A stretch of DNA of 64,000 nucleotides, taken from Chitinophaga sp. (GTDB lineage: Bacteria; Bacteroidota; Bacteroidia; Chitinophagales; Chitinophagaceae). The notes under the pieces were generated by a model. The model had not been told where the DNA came from, made no database searches, and saw only the letters and a program-made list of their open reading frames with translations. The translations under genes were made by a program, and so were the position numbers. Within the stretch, counting starts at the first letter, position 1; each line of letters starts with the position of its first letter. The stretch covers positions 372,001 through 436,000 of the forward strand of contig NZ_JAGHZS010000006.1 of NCBI RefSeq assembly GCF_017745275.1, in the 5' to 3' direction. Positions 36,075 to 44,303 of the stretch are shown one piece after another.

Positions 36075-37559
36075 ATGAAACGAAATACTCAACTTAATAT
36101 ACAACGTTTAGCCGGTGGCGTTATATTGCCGGTATTACTGGCCATCGCAGGTTGCGGGAAATCTTTTCTCGATGTACCGCCACAGGGACAGCAACCCAGC
36201 GAGCAGTTCTGGAAAAATGAAGCAGATGCCACCAAAGCGGTGAATGCTATTTATGCCAACCTCCGCGAATGGAAACAGGTAGGATTTGCCGCCGTTGCTA
36301 TTGAAAGCCTGGGTTCTGATGACGCCGAAAAAGGAAGTAACGCATCCGATGCCAGCTTCCTCAATAAATACGACGACTTCACTGTAACCGCCACAGAAGG
36401 ACAAATCCTCGATTTCTGGAAATCACAATACCAGGAAATTAATTTCTGTAACCAGGTACTGGTTAATATTCCTGCCATCACAATGGACGAAGCATTGAAG
36501 GCCCGTTACCTGGCAGAAGCTAAATTCGTACGTGCGTATGCGTATTTCCGGCTGGTGCGCGCCTTCGGTGATGTGCCCCTGCGTTTGAAAATAGCCGTGG
36601 ATGCCAGCGAGTATAATTTACCAAGAACACCAAAGGCAGAAATATGGGCGGCTATTGAAAAGGACCTCACAGAAGCCGAAGCGATATTGCCGCCTGCTTA
36701 TCCCGCCTCCGAGGCCGGACGTGCCACCAAAGGCGCTGCACTGGCGCTTCATGCAAAAGTGGCCATGTACCTGAAGAAATGGCCGGATGTGCTCAACTAT
36801 ACCAACCAGGTAATGGCACTCGGATATACCCTGTATCCCAACTATGAACAGTTGTTCCGCATCGCCAATGAAAATTCTAAAGAGTCTGTATTTGAAATTC
36901 AGTGTCAGCTGATCCTGAATAGTAAAGACGCCTCTAATTCCCAATACTCACAGATACAAGGCGTGAAAGGCGCTGTAGGCGGTGGCTGGGGCTTCAACGT
37001 ACCCACGCAAAGCCTTGTAAGCGAGTATGAACCCGGTGACCCGCGAAAAGATGCGACCATTATCTTCAGGGGAGAAACCACACCGGAAGGCGATCTGATT
37101 GCTCCTACCGGCGATAACCCGATGTTCAACCAGAAATCGTATGTGCCTTTCCGTTTGTTTGTAACCGGTTACACAGAAGGCGCCGATCAGAACGTTCGCG
37201 TGATGCGTTATGCGGAAGTGCTGCTGATGAATGCAGAAGCCGCCAACGAACAAGGCAATACAACCCTGGCACTCTCCTCGCTGAACGCTGTAAGAGCCCG
37301 CGCCCGTGGTGGCAACACCGCCATTCTTCCGGACGTAACCACTACTGCTAAAGAAGCATTGCGTAATGCGATCTGGCATGAAAGAAGAGTGGAGCTGGCA
37401 ATGGAAAACGATCGTTACTTTGATGTAATCCGCCAGGGAAGAGCTGCCACCGTGTTTGGGCCCAAAGGCTTTGTAGCCGGAAAGAACGAAGTATGGCCTG
37501 TTCCGCAGAATGAAATTGATATCAGCGCAGGTACACTCACTCAAAACCCAGGTTACTAA
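36075..37559 (+). CDS. SusD/RagB-family lipoprotein (GH144 locus)
   Basis: 494 residues. Lipobox LLAIAGCGKS (Cys about 27) followed by FLDVPPQGQQPSEQFWKNEA, the usual SusD start. Helical pairs LAEAKFVRAYAYFRLVRAFG and ATKGAALALHAKVAMYLKKW, and the C-terminal blocks MRYAEVLLMNAEAANEQGN, IWHERRVELAMENDRYFDVI and EVWPVPQNEIDIS. Surface glycan-binding lid for the SusC encoded 18 bp upstream. Confidence 0.96.
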   Translation: MKRNTQLNIQRLAGGVILPVLLAIAGCGKSFLDVPPQGQQPSEQFWKNEADATKAVNAIYANLREWKQVGFAAVAIESLGSDDAEKGSNASDASFLNKYDDFTVTATEGQILDFWKSQYQEINFCNQVLVNIPAITMDEALKARYLAEAKFVRAYAYFRLVRAFGDVPLRLKIAVDASEYNLPRTPKAEIWAAIEKDLTEAEAILPPAYPASEAGRATKGAALALHAKVAMYLKKWPDVLNYTNQVMALGYTLYPNYEQLFRIANENSKESVFEIQCQLILNSKDASNSQYSQIQGVKGAVGGGWGFNVPTQSLVSEYEPGDPRKDATIIFRGETTPEGDLIAPTGDNPMFNQKSYVPFRLFVTGYTEGADQNVRVMRYAEVLLMNAEAANEQGNTTLALSSLNAVRARARGGNTAILPDVTTTAKEALRNAIWHERRVELAMENDRYFDVIRQGRAATVFGPKGFVAGKNEVWPVPQNEIDISAGTLTQNPGY

Positions 37560-37576
37560 TCTCTAATACTACTACC

Positions 37577-38404
37577 ATGAACTTCAGATATCCATCATAC
37601 ATACTCTTCGCTGCTATCATGCTGTTTGCATCATCCTGCTATAAAAAGTTTGATGCCAACAGCTATAAACCGGCCTTGTCTATAGGTGGCTATACCAGCG
37701 CGTCCGAAATAGCTTCAGGCAACCTGGTGGCCTATTGGGGATTTAACGGCAACCTCACCGACAGCGTCTCCAAAACAAACTGCGAAAACAAGGGTACTAC
37801 TTTCGCTACCGGTATCAAAGGCAGCGCCCTTAAAGGCGCCACCAAAGCATACGCGCTGTTCACACCAGGAACTGCTATCACCGGCCTTAAAGCATTTACT
37901 ATCACCCTGTGGGTGAATAATCCGCAGAATACAGCCGGTATCGTGGAACTGCTGAACCTCAGCAATACCAAAAGCTTCTGGGGCAATATCGATATCTTCT
38001 TTGAAAACGGCAGTACCGACACAAAGGCGGTACTGAAAATGCACATAGCCAGTGCACAGGGAGAAACATGGCTGGGAAATTATGATGTGCAGAATATATG
38101 GGACAGGTGGACCAACCTTGCAGTGTCCTACAACGGTGTAGACTCATTTAAAGTATATGTAAACGGATTAAGGATCGCCACACATGTAATGGCCGGAGCC
38201 GGCCCAATCCAGTTCCTCAATCCGGGTAAAATGGTGTTTGGTACTTCCCAGTTTCAAACTGTTCCCAGTCTCACTTCTGAAGCTACTTCACAGGACTGGG
38301 CCAGCTACCTCACCGGTAGCCTCGATGAAGTGAGAATTTATAACAAAGCATTGGAAGAAGCAGATGTCAGCGCCCTCGTTAAACTGGAAGGGAGGGGTAA
38401 ATAG
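37577..38404 (+). CDS. LamG-domain (concanavalin A-like) lipoprotein
   Basis: 275 residues. Lipobox MLFASSCYKK (Cys about 21). A LamG_3/laminin-G-like jelly-roll domain covers about 45-265: LVAYWGFNGNLTDSVSKTN, GLKAFTITLWVNNPQ, WTNLAVSYNGVDSFKVYVNG, and the end strand LTGSLDEVRIYNKALEEADV, the hallmark of this domain. It occupies the place after SusD where other loci carry SusE/SusF-type surface glycan-binding proteins, so carbohydrate binding at the cell surface is likely. Followed after 6 bp by the first GH144 gene. Confidence 0.88.
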   Translation: MNFRYPSYILFAAIMLFASSCYKKFDANSYKPALSIGGYTSASEIASGNLVAYWGFNGNLTDSVSKTNCENKGTTFATGIKGSALKGATKAYALFTPGTAITGLKAFTITLWVNNPQNTAGIVELLNLSNTKSFWGNIDIFFENGSTDTKAVLKMHIASAQGETWLGNYDVQNIWDRWTNLAVSYNGVDSFKVYVNGLRIATHVMAGAGPIQFLNPGKMVFGTSQFQTVPSLTSEATSQDWASYLTGSLDEVRIYNKALEEADVSALVKLEGRGK

Positions 38405-38410
38405 TTTTAT

Positions 38411-40069
38411 ATGAAATGGATAGCTTGTTTATTATCGATTATAACAGCAGGCTGCAGCAAGAGCGGGGGCGACAATACGTCGCCTCCGCCCGTTACGCCG
38501 CCTTCATTCAGCTTTCAGGCGCTGAGCATTGATAGCGTGTCTGCCGGGTTTTCTTATTATGGTACCGGCACACAACCCGTTATCAGGATTTCTTTTTCAG
38601 ATGCAGTACTGCGTAGCACCGTTGCGGCTGCCTGTTCTTTTGCCGGTAAAAGCGGTGGTAACGTGCCGTACAGTGTAGCATATGAACATGGCGACAGCAC
38701 CCTTGTGCTGAAGCCCACTACACCGCTGTCTAACCTTACCGCCTATACGATCGAGGCAGGCGCCGGTTTACGGTCGGTGAAGAACGCGAAAATCCAGGCG
38801 GCCGTGTCATTGTCGCTGCTGACCGCCATAGACACCACCGATAAGTTCCCCCGGATCTCCGATGATGCACTGCTCACGCTGGTGCAACAGCAAACTTTCA
38901 AATACTTCTGGGACTTTGGCCACCCGGTAAGCGGCCTTGCGCGTGAAAGAAACACCAGCGGTGAAACCGTAACTTCCGGTGGCTCCGGGTTTGGTATTAT
39001 GGCCATCATCACAGGAATAGAGCGCCACTTTATTACCCGCAGCGAGGGACTGGCACGCATACAACAAATAACCACTTTCCTCGGCACAAAGGCGGCGCGT
39101 TTTCACGGCGCCTTCCCACACTGGCTCAACGGCAGCACCGGCGCAGCTATTCCCTTCAGCACAAAAGATAACGGCGCCGATTTAGTGGAAACATCCTATC
39201 TCATCCAGGGACTTTTAACCGCACGACAGTACTTCAAAAATGCAGATATAACGGAAACGAAGCTACGGGATGATATCAACACTATTTGCAATGCCGTGGA
39301 ATGGAACTGGTTTAGGAAAGACAATGCAAACGTGTTGTACTGGCACTGGAGCAACGAATATAAGTGGGACATGAATATGCCGGTGAAAGGATGGAATGAA
39401 TGTCTTATTACTTACATTCTTGCTGCCTCCGCGCAAACACCTGTACCAAAAACTACTTACGACAGCGGCTGGGCAAGCAATGGCGCCATACGCAATAATA
39501 ATCTCTACTACAATATCAAACTGCCGCTGGGACCCGCTTTGGGCGGCCCCCTGTTTTTCTCGCATTACTCTTTCCTGGGCGTCAATCCCAGGGGATTAAA
39601 AGATCCATATGCAGATTATGAAGAACAGGTGGTAAATCATACCCGCATCAACTACGCTTATTGCGTTGCCAACCCGGAAAAGAATTATGGTTATGGCGCT
39701 GAGTGCTGGGGGCTCACCGCCAGTGATATCCCCAACGGCTATACGGCAAGCTCGCCCACCAATGATGTAGGCGTAATTGCACCCACTGCTGCGTTGTCGT
39801 CTTTTCCATATACTCCGCAGGAATCCATGCGGGCGCTGAAATTCTTTTATTACAAACTGGGCGACAAGATCTGGAAGGAATATGGTTTTACAGACGCATT
39901 CTCGCTTCAGCATAGCTGGTTTGCCAACTCATTCCTGGCCATCGATCAGGGACCGGTAATAGTAATGATAGAAAACTACCGCAGCGAATTATTGTGGAAC
40001 CTGTTGATGAGCTGCCCGGAAATAAAAACCGGTATGCATCACCTGGGCTTTACCAGCCCCCATCTCTAA
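38411..40069 (+). CDS. GH144-family glucanase lipoprotein with N-terminal Ig-like domain
   Basis: 552 residues. Lipobox IITAGCSKS (Cys 15), so surface- or membrane-anchored. Residues about 35-140 look like a bacterial Ig-like (Big_5) domain (VIRISFSDAVLRSTVAAAC, STLVLKPTTPLSNLTAYTIE). The glycoamylase/GH144 (alpha/alpha)6 barrel covers about 150-550: QTFKYFWDFGHPVSGLARER, GGSGFGIMAIITGIERHFIT, GAFPHWLNGSTGAAIPFS, DLVETSYLIQGLLTARQYF, ECWGLTASDIPNGYTASSPT, DQGPVIVMIENYRSELLWNL. GH144 was founded on Chitinophaga endo-beta-1,2-glucanases with an inverting mechanism. A second GH144 follows 11 bp later. Precise specificity is inferred from family. Confidence 0.93.
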   Translation: MKWIACLLSIITAGCSKSGGDNTSPPPVTPPSFSFQALSIDSVSAGFSYYGTGTQPVIRISFSDAVLRSTVAAACSFAGKSGGNVPYSVAYEHGDSTLVLKPTTPLSNLTAYTIEAGAGLRSVKNAKIQAAVSLSLLTAIDTTDKFPRISDDALLTLVQQQTFKYFWDFGHPVSGLARERNTSGETVTSGGSGFGIMAIITGIERHFITRSEGLARIQQITTFLGTKAARFHGAFPHWLNGSTGAAIPFSTKDNGADLVETSYLIQGLLTARQYFKNADITETKLRDDINTICNAVEWNWFRKDNANVLYWHWSNEYKWDMNMPVKGWNECLITYILAASAQTPVPKTTYDSGWASNGAIRNNNLYYNIKLPLGPALGGPLFFSHYSFLGVNPRGLKDPYADYEEQVVNHTRINYAYCVANPEKNYGYGAECWGLTASDIPNGYTASSPTNDVGVIAPTAALSSFPYTPQESMRALKFFYYKLGDKIWKEYGFTDAFSLQHSWFANSFLAIDQGPVIVMIENYRSELLWNLLMSCPEIKTGMHHLGFTSPHL

Positions 40070-40080
40070 AAAAAATAAAA

Positions 40081-41397
40081 ATGAAATATATACTGTATAT
40101 CGGCTGTTTATTTTTCCTGCTGCAGCCGGCAATGGCACAAAAGAAGATTCCTGTTGTCCGCGAAAAAATGTCGGACGAACAATTATTAGAGCTGGTACAA
40201 AAACAAACCTTCCGCTACTTCTGGGATTTTGGTCACCCGATATCTGGCATGGCGCGCGAACGCAGCAATAAATCTTTTGATTATGGCGATGAAGTAGTTA
40301 CCACCGGCGGTACCGGCTTCGGTATAATGGCGATCATCGTGGCCGCGGAACGTAAATGGATCACCCGGGAAGCCGCAGCAGAAAGGCTCCTGAAAATAGT
40401 GAACTTCCTCCGGAAAGCGGATAGCTATCATGGCGTGTTCCCGCATTGGCTGAATGGCGCCACCGGGAAAACAATCCCCTTCAGCCGTAAAGATGACGGC
40501 GGCGACCTGGTGGAAACATCTTTCCTGTTCCAGGGACTTCTTTGCGCGCGTCAATACTTCAACAACAACACACCAACAGAAACGGATATACGAAATAAGA
40601 TCAGCTGGACCTGGAACGAAACAGAATGGAACTGGTATACACAGGGCGGTCGTAATGTATTGTACTGGCACTGGAGCCCCAACAATGGCTGGAGCATGAA
40701 CCACGAAATCAGAGGATGGAACGAATGTTTGATCACCTATGTGCTGGCCGCATCAGCTCCCCGTTACTCCATCGACCCGGAAGTATATCACCAGGGCTGG
40801 GTAAATAATATTTATTTCAGAAACGACCGCACCTTTTATGACATCAAACTCCCGCTGGGATTTGATTACGGCGGACCCCTGTTTTTCTCCCAGTACTCTT
40901 TCCTCGGTTTAGATCCGCATGGATTGAAAGACCGATACGCCGACTACTGGGAACAAAATTTGCATCATACGCTGATCAACCGGGAACACTGCGTTCGCAA
41001 TCCAAAAGGATTTAAAGGTTACGGCGCCAACTGTTGGGGACTCACCGCCAGCGATACATATGATGGGTACAATGCTCACTCGCCCGCAAATGATTGGGGC
41101 ACCATCACACCCACAGCGGCATTATCAGCATTTCCATACACACCTGAATATTCCATGCAGGCATTGAAACATTTTTACTATGACCTGGGTGATAAGATCT
41201 GGACAGAATACGGCTTTACCGATGCATTCAACGAAACGAAGCAATGGTACGCCTCTTCACACCTCGCCATTGACCAGGGACCCATTATTGTGATGATAGA
41301 AAACTACCGCACCGGGTTGTTGTGGAAGTTGTTTATGAGTTGCCCGGAAATTAAACAAGGACTAAAGAAACTTGATTTTGAAACTACGGTAAAATAG
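40081..41397 (+). CDS. GH144-family glucanase, exported, single domain
   Basis: 438 residues from ATG 40081 (MKYILYIGCLFFLLQPAMAQ), whose signal peptide ends without a lipobox Cys, so it is probably periplasmic or secreted. The catalytic domain aligns block by block with the preceding gene: QTFRYFWDFGHPISGMARER, GGTGFGIMAIIVAAERKWIT, GVFPHWLNGATGKTIPFSRK, CWGLTASDTYDGYNAHSPAN, DQGPIIVMIENYRTGLLWKL. It lacks the Ig-like domain. Pairing of an anchored and a soluble GH144 suggests sequential cuts of beta-1,2-glucan outside and inside the outer membrane (inference). The next gene starts 2 bp after the stop. Confidence 0.93.
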   Translation: MKYILYIGCLFFLLQPAMAQKKIPVVREKMSDEQLLELVQKQTFRYFWDFGHPISGMARERSNKSFDYGDEVVTTGGTGFGIMAIIVAAERKWITREAAAERLLKIVNFLRKADSYHGVFPHWLNGATGKTIPFSRKDDGGDLVETSFLFQGLLCARQYFNNNTPTETDIRNKISWTWNETEWNWYTQGGRNVLYWHWSPNNGWSMNHEIRGWNECLITYVLAASAPRYSIDPEVYHQGWVNNIYFRNDRTFYDIKLPLGFDYGGPLFFSQYSFLGLDPHGLKDRYADYWEQNLHHTLINREHCVRNPKGFKGYGANCWGLTASDTYDGYNAHSPANDWGTITPTAALSAFPYTPEYSMQALKHFYYDLGDKIWTEYGFTDAFNETKQWYASSHLAIDQGPIIVMIENYRTGLLWKLFMSCPEIKQGLKKLDFETTVK

Positions 41398-41399
41398 TG

Positions 41400-43142
41400 A
41401 TGATGAAAAGATGGATGTATGCACTGTTGATCATGTTCATAAGCATAGATACCAGTGCGCAAACTACCTATTGTAATCCGGTGAATATTGATTACGGCTA
41501 TTGTCCTATTCCCAACTTTACCACCTGGGGAAAACACCGCGCTACCGCCGATCCGGTGATTGTAAATTACAAAGGCGACTACTACCTGTTTTCCACCAAT
41601 CAATGGGGATACTGGTGGAGCCCGGATCTGCTCAACTGGCATTTCGTGGAGCGGAAATTCCTGAAGTCGTATCATCATGTATACGATGATCTGTGCGCAC
41701 CCGCCGCATGGGTGATGGGCGATACTTTGCTGGTGTTCGGATCTACCTACACCAGCGACTTCCCCATCTGGATGAGCACCAATCCCAAAGGAAATGAATG
41801 GAAAGAAGCGATCGACTCATTGCAGACAGGCGGCTGGGATCCCGCTTTTTTTGCCGATGACGATGGTCGTTTGTATATGTACAATGGCAGCAGCAACCGG
41901 TACCCGTTGTATGGCGTGGAAATGAATCGCAGCACGCTGCAACCAAAAGGTGCCAGGAAAGAAATGTACCTGCTGGAGCCAGACCGCTATGGCTGGCAAC
42001 GGTTTGGGGAAAATCTTGATAATACATTCCTGGATCCCTTCATTGAAGGCGCATGGATGACAAAACATCACGGAAAATATTACCTGCAATACGGCGCTCC
42101 CGGAACAGAGTTCAGTGGTTATGCAGATGGAGTTGTGGTAGGCGATCATCCACTGGGGCCTTTTTCCCCTCAGTCCGACCCTGTTTCGTATAAGCCTGGG
42201 GGTTATATCCGTGGGGCGGGTCATGGCGCTACATTCCAGGATAACAAGGGATACTGGTGGCATGTATCTACAATGGTAATTGCTGTGAAAAACAGCTTTG
42301 AACGCCGTATCGGTTATTGGCCCGCCGGCTTTGATAAAGAAGATGTGATGTTTTGTAATACATCTTTCGGTGATTACCCGCACTATACCGCCCGCAGTGC
42401 CGATACCACCGGTTTTGATAATGCCGGGTTTACTGGCTGGATGCTGCTGAATTATAACAAACCAGTTACCGTATCTTCTGTGCATGGTGGTTATCTTCCC
42501 AATAACGCAGTAGATGAAAACATAAAAACATACTGGAGCGCCGCCACGGGCAATAAAGGCGAATGGATACAGACCGATCTCGGGAAAGTAAGCCGTGTAA
42601 ATGCGGTGCAGGTGAATTATGCGGATCAGGATGCCCCCTTTTTAGGTAAGCAAACGGATATTTATCACCAGTATATACTTTGGTTTTCGGAAGATGGAAA
42701 ACAGTGGAAGATGCTGGCCGATAAAAGCAAACAGCGGAAAGATGTACCACACGATTATATTGAATTGGCAAAGCCGGTGCAGGCGCGTTATATCAAAATG
42801 GAAAACATCCATATGCCCGGTGGAAAATTTGCACTCAGCGGATTAAGGGTATTTGGTAACGGCAACGGCACTGCACCGGACACAGTGAAAGAATTACTGG
42901 TGCTTCGCACGGAGAAGGATAAACGAAGTGCATGGATTAAATGGTCGCCGGTAGATAACGCATATGCCTACAATATTTATACCGGTACCTCACCGGATAA
43001 ATTGTACAGCTGTATCATGGTGCATAACAACAACGATTATTATTTCAAGGGCATGGATAAAAACCATCCTTATTATTTTTGTATAGAAGCCATCAATGAA
43101 AACGGTGTATCTGCCAGAACAAAGGTGATAAAAGCAGAATAA
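41400..43142 (+). CDS. GH43-like glycosidase with F5/8 type C and fibronectin III domains
   Basis: 580 residues from ATG 41400 (a GTG overlapping the previous stop is the alternative). Signal peptide ending at DTSAQ. A five-bladed GH43-type domain covers about 25-340 with the usual triad visible: base Asp in RATADPVIVNYKGDYYLFST, second Asp in GWDPAFFADDDGRLYMYNG, acid Glu in FIEGAWMTKHHGKYYLQYG. A discoidin (F5/8 type C) domain follows at about 360-480 (LPNNAVDENIKTYWSAATGN, WIQTDLGKVSRVNAVQVNYA) and a fibronectin-III-like end (SAWIKWSPVDNAYAYNIYTG). GH43 enzymes are normally exo-acting on arabinose, xylose or galactose residues, so its role beside GH144 enzymes is unclear. Confidence 0.88.
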   Translation: MMKRWMYALLIMFISIDTSAQTTYCNPVNIDYGYCPIPNFTTWGKHRATADPVIVNYKGDYYLFSTNQWGYWWSPDLLNWHFVERKFLKSYHHVYDDLCAPAAWVMGDTLLVFGSTYTSDFPIWMSTNPKGNEWKEAIDSLQTGGWDPAFFADDDGRLYMYNGSSNRYPLYGVEMNRSTLQPKGARKEMYLLEPDRYGWQRFGENLDNTFLDPFIEGAWMTKHHGKYYLQYGAPGTEFSGYADGVVVGDHPLGPFSPQSDPVSYKPGGYIRGAGHGATFQDNKGYWWHVSTMVIAVKNSFERRIGYWPAGFDKEDVMFCNTSFGDYPHYTARSADTTGFDNAGFTGWMLLNYNKPVTVSSVHGGYLPNNAVDENIKTYWSAATGNKGEWIQTDLGKVSRVNAVQVNYADQDAPFLGKQTDIYHQYILWFSEDGKQWKMLADKSKQRKDVPHDYIELAKPVQARYIKMENIHMPGGKFALSGLRVFGNGNGTAPDTVKELLVLRTEKDKRSAWIKWSPVDNAYAYNIYTGTSPDKLYSCIMVHNNNDYYFKGMDKNHPYYFCIEAINENGVSARTKVIKAE

Positions 43143-43209
43143 GACAAGCTGTATGAAAGATAAACAAGCTCTTTTTAAGAGTACGCTGGTGGCGTATTAC
43201 GCTTCAAAA

Positions 43210-43245
43210 TAAAAAAACCGGACAACAGGTTGTCCGGTTTTTTTT
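43210..43245. terminator. bidirectional terminator between the GH144 locus and the tRNA genes
   Basis: An 11-bp perfect stem (AACCGGACAAC / GTTGTCCGGTT, arms 43216-43226 and 43229-43239) is flanked by seven A on the left and eight T on the right, so it works for the plus-strand hydrolase operon and for the minus-strand tRNAs. Confidence 0.85.
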
Positions 43246-43248
43246 GAG

Positions 43249-43330
43249 TGGGCAGGATAGGATTCGAACCTATGAAGTCGTAGACAGCGGATTTACAGTC
43301 CGCCCCATTTGGCCGCTCTGGAACCTGCCC
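43249..43330 (-). tRNA. tRNA-Tyr (anticodon GTA)
   Basis: Read on the minus strand, the acceptor stem GGGCAGG pairs with CCTGCCC, the anticodon loop is CTGTAAA with anticodon GTA, a long variable arm follows (type II tRNA), and the T arm is ATAGGTTCGAATCCTAT. Discriminator A at 43249. CCA is not encoded. Confidence 0.96.
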
Positions 43331-43383
43331 AATTATTCAAAGAAAAAGGAATAGAAAAATATCTATTCCTTTTTTAGTCCTTG

Positions 43384-43457
43384 CGGACCGGACGGGACTC
43401 GAACCCGCGACCTCCGCCGTGACAGGGCGGCATTCTAACCAACTGAACTACCGATCC
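43384..43457 (-). tRNA. tRNA-Asp (anticodon GTC)
   Basis: Minus strand: acceptor GGATCGG / CCGGTCC (one G-T pair), D arm with AGTTGGTTAGA, anticodon loop CTGTCAC with GTC, and T arm GCGGGTTCGAGTCCCGT. Discriminator G. It lies 53 bp upstream of tRNA-Tyr on the same strand, probably one transcript ending at the hairpin 43210-43245. Confidence 0.96.
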
Positions 43458-43544
43458 TTACTACAGACAAGCCTTTCAGCCATTCCGTATCCCCCGTTTG
43501 GGGTTGCAAATATATAATAATTAATTTCAAATCACCAAATATTT

Positions 43545-44198
43545 CTACTTTTTATGTTCCAGTAATGCCAGGCGTGCATAGTGATCTGCTAACCGGGTCG
43601 TTTCCGGTAACCGGTACTGGGTGCACATTTGAAGTACTATGTTGGTAGCCGTGGGGAGAGAAATTTTATGTCCTACAGAAACAAAAACAGGGTTTATATT
43701 ATCCTGTGTTCTCAATGCATTGCCGATTTGTTCCGGGTCCATCAACGGTGCAATACTTCCCCTGGCAGCGCCCAGGTCCTGGTATTCACCGCAAAGTTTT
43801 GTTTTACCACAACCAATCACCGGCTTATTCAGCGTTACGCCGAAATGTGCTGCCAGCCCAAATCTACGCTGATGTGCAATGCCCTGGCCATCACAAATGA
43901 TCAGATCGGGTTGTACCGGTAATTTTTCGTAGGCTCGTAACAGTGAGGGCATCTCTCTAAAGGAAAATAACCCGGGGATATAAGGAAAAGTAGCTTCCAT
44001 ACAATGAGAGGCCACCGCTATTACCTGCAACGTAGTATAGTCCAGCAGCACTATGCTGCCGGCAATCAGGTTGGAATCTTTGTCGTATTCCACATCGGCG
44101 CCTGCAATAATTTTTATCGGATCAGGCAATATATCTGTGGCGATCACCTGCGATTTTAGTGCTTCCTGTATCGCTATAGCTGCGTCTTCTGTAAGCAT
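43545..44198 (-). CDS. nfi: endonuclease V (deoxyinosine 3'-endonuclease)
   Basis: 217 residues, normal length. Active-site acids are visible in IAGADVEYDKDSNLIAGS (Asp), FSFREMPSLL (Glu) and LIICDGQGIAHQRRFG (Asp); the wedge motif PYIPG precedes the Glu (YIPGLFSFREMP). GCGKTKLCGEYQD and VFVSVGHKISLPTAT are further conserved blocks. Cleaves DNA one phosphodiester 3' to deoxyinosine to start repair of deaminated adenine. Transcribed toward the tRNA genes; divergent from the kinase operon at 44304. Confidence 0.96.
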   Translation of the reverse strand: MLTEDAAIAIQEALKSQVIATDILPDPIKIIAGADVEYDKDSNLIAGSIVLLDYTTLQVIAVASHCMEATFPYIPGLFSFREMPSLLRAYEKLPVQPDLIICDGQGIAHQRRFGLAAHFGVTLNKPVIGCGKTKLCGEYQDLGAARGSIAPLMDPEQIGNALRTQDNINPVFVSVGHKISLPTATNIVLQMCTQYRLPETTRLADHYARLALLEHKK

Positions 44199-44247
44199 TT
44201 CCCGAATGATTTATGTCAGGCGACAAAGCTAGCAGAAATTATTATAG

Positions 44248-44277
44248 TTTGCCGTGTGTGCTGAAAGCTTATATTTG
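44248..44277 (+). promoter_or_regulatory. Bacteroidota-type promoter for the histidine kinase operon
   Basis: TTTG (44248-44251), an 18-nt spacer and a perfect TAnnTTTG box, TATATTTG (44270-44277), 26 bp before the start codon at 44304. This is the housekeeping promoter pattern of the phylum. Confidence 0.65.
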
Positions 44278-44303
44278 ATAACGAATGAAAATCCCCATTT
44301 TTT

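Noticed and set aside
35301..36104. Long open frames antisense to SusC, GlpK, GH43-like and GH-A genes (for example 35301-36104, 23739-24161, 41817-42485, 55464-56192 on the minus strand)
   Set aside because: They lie wholly inside well-supported genes, lack family motifs and have odd composition; they are shadows.
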